Below, one piece after another: positions 57,769 to 64,000 of a DNA stretch of 64,000 bases. The notes beneath the pieces are model-generated. The model was given only the letters and a program-made list of their open reading frames with translations, was not told where the DNA came from and did no database searches. Position numbers and translations under genes: made by a program. Position 1 is the stretch's first letter. Every line of letters begins with the position of its first letter. Source of the stretch: Scolanthus callimorphus. Lineage: Eukaryota > Cnidaria > Anthozoa > Actiniaria > Edwardsiidae. The stretch spans positions 4,265,575 to 4,329,574 of the forward strand of contig CM066915.1 in NCBI GenBank assembly GCA_033964015.1, given 5' to 3'.

Positions 57769-58711
57769 TATGTTTTGCCAAGGATTGCTGGAATCTCTAA
57801 AATAATTTGTCTTAACAAGAAACACACTTGCATGAGTCTGGCAATCATACCTTGTATAAATTATATTATGCAATGATTAATGTATTCTTAAATTAAAAAA
57901 GATGCATTCTAACTTAACTTCTAGATTTGAATATGTTTAAATGCCTGTTTGTAACATTTGACTTCTATCAGTGACAGTAGCACTCAAATAGCATAGGTGG
58001 TACCTTGAATGTTTAAAGTGTCGTATATCAGTAAATGCCATTAATGCTTTGCCATTGTAGTGCCATTATCGAGACTGTTGGCCAAACTTGATGTTAGGAT
58101 GATTTATTAACAGAAGCAAAACAATTCCAGCTGACATTCAAAATTACGTAAGAAAATGTAAAAAAAAATGCATGTCTCTAAATTGATATTTAACAATCCT
58201 CTATAATTAATAGAGGTCATTCTTCTGTTTTGCATGCCACCATGAGTGCGTACATGCAAGCCAAGTACCCCTATTTGAGCGACACTTTTTTGGATGAAAA
58301 AATGAATGGGCTTCCCCATTTTAGTAGCCCAAGGGCACCCCCTCTTTATTTCATATTTTCACTTCTTATGAATATACTAAATAGTAAATAGAGGGGTATT
58401 ACAAATCCTGAGTCCGAGATGTAAAGTCGCTGGTTATCCTCGCGCATAGTTATCATGTGATCCAGAGCTATCATCCGATGGTATCGTGCTTCGCTTACAA
58501 GTAAAAAAATAAAAATCCGAGACTCTGAGACCACAAAAAACGATACTCCAGGATGTGCGGGTAAAACACGCTGAGATTCTGAGAATTTACAGTATTTTAG
58601 CGAGACTTTCGAAATTTGAATGCAACCATTGCTACCCCTAAATAGGCAAAATAAGAAAACAGTTTTATTTCAGAAGAATGACCTTAACTGACAAAATTTG
58701 AGTTCCCTCAC
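57769..58711. other. No recognisable gene
   Basis: AT-rich sequence; the frames at 58107-58319 and 58346-58534 carry no domain. No repeat was noticed. Confidence 0.45.
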
Positions 58712-58715
58712 TTAA

Positions 58716-61700
58716 GGACGGTGCCTACAAAAACGAGTATTTTTTTCGCACTTAATGACTATGTGGCATTGAAAGGTAATATGAAAGGCTATCCATTTCC
58801 GATAAAAAAAGGTAGGGTAACCACGCAAGTTTTCGAGATAACCCACCCCCAACACCCTAAAAAAGCAGAATTATCGTTTTTTTAGAAATTACGAAAAAAA
58901 AATATTTTTCTCGATAGTTTTATTTAAATTCTACTTTCGCTCGTAAAATCAGCAGCTGTTATTGCATTTGTTGGATTCCATAACAAATAAATGTAAATTT
59001 GGCTTTTAAAGGTATTTTAGGGGTTAAAATTTTCTACAGAAGGCCCAAAATCTACCCTGACACCCGCTACTTTATGCGTTAAAAAATAGCCTCAGCATAT
59101 TTTTCGCACGTTAAAAAATTGCAAATACGCTGCAGAGGATTCATATTTTCGATTGATGTAAAAAAATATAGGGGTAGCCACGCAATTTTTAGAACTATCA
59201 TGCATTTTAACAGCAGGTAGAATGGTTAAGTGACAAATCTGCGCACCCCTCCCCTGTGAGTAGAAATTGACATTCAAAATGGCGACTATTTAAGTAAGAG
59301 GGGAAAAGTGGAAAAATCAAGGTAACTACGTGGTACATTTACTAAAAATCATTTAAACATTGATTTTAGACAAAAATGTAGTATATTTGATTCCACAATT
59401 AATAACAAGCAGGTCGAGATTATTGAAATTAGCATAGTGCAGCCGCTTGGTGCAAAATTGTTCAGTTTTATGGCAAAGTTACCAAATTTGGCACACATAA
59501 TGCTAACCACCCATAGATTAATATTACATATGGCCCCACCCGGGGTCCGCCCTGGATCCATCCCATAATTACAGTTTTAGACGCCGGTAAGGTTGCTCAT
59601 TGAAAAATGTATGTATCTGTCTATTTAAAGATTTTATGTGTATATCCTTCCATTAACTCCAAAGAATGTGGTTGTTACAAAATATCCCATAATTTTTACT
59701 TTTAAGGTGGCTCGGGAGAAAAAAATAAAATAATTATTAACAAAGTCTTGCAAGGTTATTATCTACGTGCTATAGCCACCAAAATTCCCACAAAAAACAC
59801 TACATTCAAAGATTTAATCGACGAATGGCTCCACTAGGGATCTGCCCTGCATCCCATAATTTCAGTTTTAGCTGTCGGTTAGGTACTCATAAAAAATGTA
59901 TTGATCTGTCTATTTCGCAATTTTTTTGTTTACATCCTTTCATTAGCTCCAGGGAATGTGTTTGTTACAAAATATCCCATAATTTTAACTTTTAAGGTGG
60001 CTCGGGAAAAATACTAAATAATTATTCATAAAGTCTTGCATGGGTATTTTTTACATGCTAGAGCCACTAAAATTCGCACGAGCAAGAACAACTATAAAAA
60101 ATTAAATCGACACATGGCTCACCGGGGATCCGCCCTGGTTCCATGCTATAATTTGATTTTAAATTGTTAAGGTGGCTCATAAGAAAAATAAGTGGATATG
60201 TGTGTTAATTATACAAATGTAATGTTGATGTCATTACTTGTGCGATAAAAGGTTTAAGGGATTGAAAACATCTTATAATTTCTAAAGTTAACGGTAGAGT
60301 AAACCTTCGAGATAACATGATGATAATTGTTTTGTTTTTAGAATAGTCAATAAGTACTAAGAGTAAAAACTTCAATATTCACAAAAAAAATTGAGTTAAA
60401 CTGTCTTGTATTTCACAGAGAAAAACAAAAAAAACGTTTTTCCCCTCTACCAGAAACATATAACTTAGTTGAAACAAGCAACGGTGAACCAAGCTGCGGA
60501 TTATTCGTAGCGAGTGTATGACCATATCTGGTGAATAACGAACTCTCGCCTGCTTGCCCAAGCCGAACTCTCGCCTGCTTGCCCAAGCAGGTTTTCTCTT
60601 GATAATATTTCATGTTTCGCTTCGAATAAAGTAGAGCAATAGTGGTAAGTGATAATATACTAACATTTAACATCTTGAAGTCCTTCAACAACATTTTCAA
60701 AATCAGTTCAATTATTGATTCTGCGAATATTCCGCAGCTTAGCACTAAAGCAATGTATGTTTGTTACACGTTTCAACTCACTTATATGTTTCTGTCAGTA
60801 CTTCCTTACAAGATTCAGGGGTTATAATCTTTAATCCTGTTTACTATGTTGAGGAGGCAAAAGCCTTCGACGTACGCTGCAGTCATCTTTGGGGTACTTT
60901 GCCCATTACATTTCATACGAAAACCTTTGAGATTGCCTCAAGCTTTTTTAGCCACGCTACCACCAAAGCAGAAGCACGTCATAAAATCTGAGCGCAATAA
61001 TACTTTCCTGCGTACACATAAGACTTGCCTGCAATTGTACCATTTGTTTGTTCTCCTGCTGTTAGTGCTCCAGATGTTTACACAACTTCAAAGGGTAAAC
61101 GCTTTCATTTTGCTGCAGATTTGATGGGCCAGGGCACTTAAACATCGGTCTAACAGCAAATAATATGTTCTCACAAGAGAAAATATCCAGCACAGTTATT
61201 CGTTAAGGTTGCCCCCCAACTTGGAACAGTTCGTTTGAAATATTTTGTAACCATGGTAGCCGATTGCTTTACATGGCAGAGCGTGACAAAGGCAGGGTGT
61301 AGGGTAAAGTCAGTTTGGCCTATTTTCCAACGTGACGTGGTTTCTCATGTTGACTAACGGGTGTAAAAACAATTCATGACAATTCAAATGAAGGGATGTC
61401 CAAGCAATTCTGATTTTGAGATGAAGCGTCAAATAACAAACCAGCAAAAACCATGATTGTAATGAACATTTTCAGCCATGCTCCTTTGATCTATTTGGGT
61501 ACCACTTCGCTCTTCTAATACTACAAGAAAGTATACCAAATATTATTTGTTTTCCTACCCTCCTGAAATGGTATATTCATTCATTTCAAAACAGGTGGGC
61601 AATTGTTTAGCTCAAGACAACAATTTAGTTTCCACACTTCATTTGTCTAGTAAAAGTTTATAAAATCTAGAGGTTACGGAGATGGAGAATCTATCTGTTT

Positions 61701-63605
61701 CCATATCTTTTTTTGTCCTTTTTGTGTTTTAGAATAGTGACTAGCAGCTGCATTTACGTTATCTAAAGCATTGAAATTGCATTTATGATAGCAAAGTTTT
61801 TTTTTTTCATTTAGACACCTTACGTTTACGGACTACCTTCGGGGTACTTTTTTGGTTAAAATGGCATAATTTCACACAAAAATGGTCATATCTTTACAAG
61901 TGATACCTCATTTTAAAGCATGTATCCTTGGCTAAACTATGGTATATAATTTGTTTATCAAACTTATTTATGGAGTTCCCTTTCCGATGCATCAGTTCAA
62001 CTTTTTATAGTTACAACCTCGCCAGTATTTGCTATTTTCATTCATTGACCCCATATTAGCGTTGAATAAGATTCGATTTCCTTTTCAAGAATTTTTTCTA
62101 CATTCTGGCTCTAAAATCGGCTCTTTTTAAAATTTCAAAAATCCCCGACGTTTTTTTTTTAGAACACACTTAAGTCCACGGTAAAATGTTTTCAGGGATG
62201 GAGCGGAAAGTTAAAACATGTAAAAAGGAAAAACATAGTTTAAATGTTTGGTAAATACTATTCTTTTTCGATTTAGGTGGCTGTAGCACATAATTAAAAC
62301 CCTTGCGGGACTTTATTCATGACTATTTCATATTTTCTCCCGAGCCACCTTTAAAGTAAAACGTATGCGATATTCTGTAACAACCACATTCCTGGATGCT
62401 AATGAAAGGATATACGACTTAAAAGTGCATAAAAAAACAGATACGTACATTTTTTAATGACTTTATTTATCATTATTGTGTTTTTCTCCCGAGCCACCTT
62501 AAAAGTAAATATTATGGGATTTCTTGTAATACCCACATTTCCTTCTAGCTAATGAAAGGATGCAAGCATAAAACTTGCAAAATAAACAGATAAGTACATT
62601 TTTAATAAGCAACCTTACCGACAGCTGAAACTGAAATTATGGGATGCAGGGCGGATCACAGGTGGAGCCATGTGTCGATTTAATCTTTGGATAGTTCTTG
62701 TTCTTTGTGGGAATTTTGGTGGTTCTAGCACGTAGATAATACCCTTGCGAGAATTTATTAATGGTTATTTTATTTTTTCTCCCGAGCCACCTTAAAAGTA
62801 AAAATTATGGGATATTTTGTAACAACCATATTCCTCGGAGCTAATGGAAGGTTATACACATAAATGTTTTAAAATAGACATATATCTACATTTTTCAATG
62901 AGCAACCTTACCCGCGTCTAAAACTGAAATTATGGGATGGATCCAGGGCGGACCCGGGTGGGGCAATATGTAATATTAATCTATGGGTGGTTAGCATTAT
63001 TTGTGCCAAATTTGGTAGCTTTGCCATACAATTGAACAATTCAGCAATTTTTCTGCACCAAGCGGCTGCACTAGCAAGGCGAAACTGAAACTGAAACTGA
63101 AACTGGCGAAGTTACGAAGTCAGGTTCTCTTTCAAACGATAACAACGACGTTTTTGTCATTTACAGAGGGAGTCTTGTACAAACATTATTGAAGTGAAAC
63201 TGCATGTACGCCATATAACTTAAAGTATAAATATACATTAAGTTTTCTTTTTAATTTGTGGTAATTTTTTGCGTAAAGATATCTAGACTTTTAGTATCAA
63301 AGGGATGGCTACTTTTACTCAGAGAAAAATCCCGATATTTTACTAAATGTAAACTTTTGTAGGATATTTCCCCAAGAAAGTTCCAACTGCAGGTAATTCA
63401 CAGAGAAAAACAAAGAAAAAAAAAGAAAAAGGAGGAAAAAGAAAAAAATAATCCACGGCCCCGAGTGAGTTCCGAACCTGGAGTACTTGCAGTCCGTCTA
63501 ACGCGCTACGCACTTGCGCCATCGAAACTTAGACGAAAACATAGAATGCGACATCCGCATAGAATGCGCGAGCAGGATGCGCAGTAGCAATTGTAGGCAC
63601 CGTCC
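58716..63605. mobile_element. 4.9-kb inverted-repeat element with TTAA target duplication
   Basis: The ends GGACGGTGCCTACAA and its inverse TTGTAGGCACCGTCC are flanked by TTAA (58712-58715, 63606-63609). Each arm holds tandem ~280-bp units in mirrored order: 59440-60180 and 62330-63075. They share GGATCCATCCCATAATTACA/GAAATTATGGGATGGATCC, TTTTAAGGTGGCTCGGGA and TGTTACAAAATATCCCATAA. TTAA duplication is used by piggyBac and Kolobok transposases (established). No transposase is visible, so it is presumably mobilised in trans. A/T-rich non-coding spacer fills the middle (60200-62300). Confidence 0.8.
63455..63530 (-). other. tRNA-like pol III promoter remnant
   Basis: On the minus strand there is an A-box-like TGGCGCAAGTGCGTAGCGCG, a GACTGCAAGTAC anticodon-like stretch and a B-box-like GGTTCGGAACTC. 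Acceptor and T stems do not pair well, so it is not a functional tRNA. It may be the head of a tRNA-derived SINE inside the TTAA element. Confidence 0.35.
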
Positions 63606-63940
63606 TTAAGCAAGCCATGCCCATGCACATTAGCAGTGCGGATAACATAGTCTTGTTTCTCAATTGTAAGGAAAAAAACCTTCTCCTTTATGCTCTCTAC
63701 GGGGATGACTACCATGCTGTCTCCTTTCCTTACACGGATTACATGACGTGCAACATTCTTAAGAATGAAGCACTCATTCTCAATATGAAGTGTTTGACAA
63801 AGGGCATAAACACTTTTCTGACAAAGCTTGAGGTCCTGCGTATGGAGAGAGTGAACGTGGAAGAAGAGAAAACATTGTTCATGGGCCAAGCAAAGAAATG
63901 GCATGCTCAGGAGATGTATTATGGGGGTCGTACGTTGTAC
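63506..63940 (-). CDS. Unrecognised exon or ORF fragment reading into the TTAA element
   Basis: The open frame is bounded upstream by a stop near 63940; its first ATG is at 63904. It contains KLCQKSVYALCQTLHI, ENECFILKNVARHVI, RVRKGDSMVVIPVESI, EKVFFLTIEKQDYVI and RTANVHGHGLL, a compact globular-looking stretch of about 100 residues. I do not recognise the family. At 63605 the frame enters the inverted repeat of the adjacent element, which supplies KDGAYNC and the rest, so the natural end has been replaced. It may be a terminal exon or a fragment of a larger mobile-element protein. Confidence 0.45.
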   Translation of the reverse strand, partial: VQRTTPIIHLLSMPFLCLAHEQCFLFFHVHSLHTQDLKLCQKSVYALCQTLHIENECFILKNVARHVIRVRKGDSMVVIPVESIKEKVFFLTIEKQDYVIRTANVHGHGLLKDGAYNCYCASCSRILCGCRILCFRLSFDGASA

Positions 63941-64000
63941 CTGTTCCGTTTAGCGGATTACGTGGCGCGATGGCTTCTACGTCAAGGTGAAGCAGCTGAG

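Noticed and set aside
63455..63530. A functional tRNA gene
   Set aside because: Box-like motifs are present but acceptor and T stems do not pair; it lies within a mobile element.

Overview
This is an animal nuclear genome window, most likely from an anthozoan cnidarian such as a stony coral. The host assignment is inference. It rests on spliced genes with GT/AG introns, ribonuclease-inhibitor-type LRRs of the NLR kind, tRNA-derived SINE, LINE and LTR retroelements, dense foldback elements, and about 4 kb of minisatellite. There are no bacterial operons. Almost the whole window is mobile or repetitive DNA, and very little ordinary host coding sequence is visible.

Layout. 1-2.2 kb: broken LINE carrying a small insertion, then a short tandem array split by a MITE. 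2.9-5.2 kb: duplicated AT-rich repeats and a degenerate LRR gene fragment. 5.4-12.2 kb: nested foldback elements; the main one (7807-12001, TAA target duplication) has a second, shorter, inverted copy at 47930-49887. 12.3-16.5 kb: 26-bp minisatellite with higher-order structure. 16.5-21.0 kb: sparse DNA with a MITE and a 120-bp tandem array.

21058-33000 is the centrepiece: an 11.9-kb DNA transposon with 65-bp terminal inverted repeats and a perfect 9-bp target duplication (GTCGTGTTT). Its two genes converge. The left one is a two-exon RecQ-family helicase (566 codons). The right one has seven exons (1124 codons) and encodes an N-terminal zinc finger followed by what looks like a DUF6589-type, probably RNase-H-fold DDE, transposase. 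All splice phases close and neither gene shows a stop or frameshift. Each gene starts just inside one inverted repeat, so the repeats probably hold the promoters. I infer that the zinc finger and DDE protein recognise and cut the ends while the helicase assists unwinding or repair.

33-36 kb: AT-rich, with a 235-bp tandem duplication. 35990-41685: recently inserted Ty3/Gypsy-like LTR retrotransposon (LTRs about 99 percent identical) whose gag is interrupted by a 140-bp insert carrying a degenerate hammerhead-ribozyme core. 42.8-43.4 kb: two short exons ending in a 2A-like motif. 44-47 kb: long hairpin, 36-bp minisatellite, a hammerhead core and MITEs. 49.9-50.8 kb: short repeats and CCATGG palindromes. 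51.6-57.8 kb: a giant inverted-repeat element whose two arms each hold seven ~125-bp units centred on a perfect 20-bp double-CRE palindrome, with another 3.5-kb foldback element and a tRNA-derived SINE inside. 58716-63605: a 4.9-kb inverted-repeat element with TTAA target duplication, followed by an unrecognised exon that runs to the end of the window.
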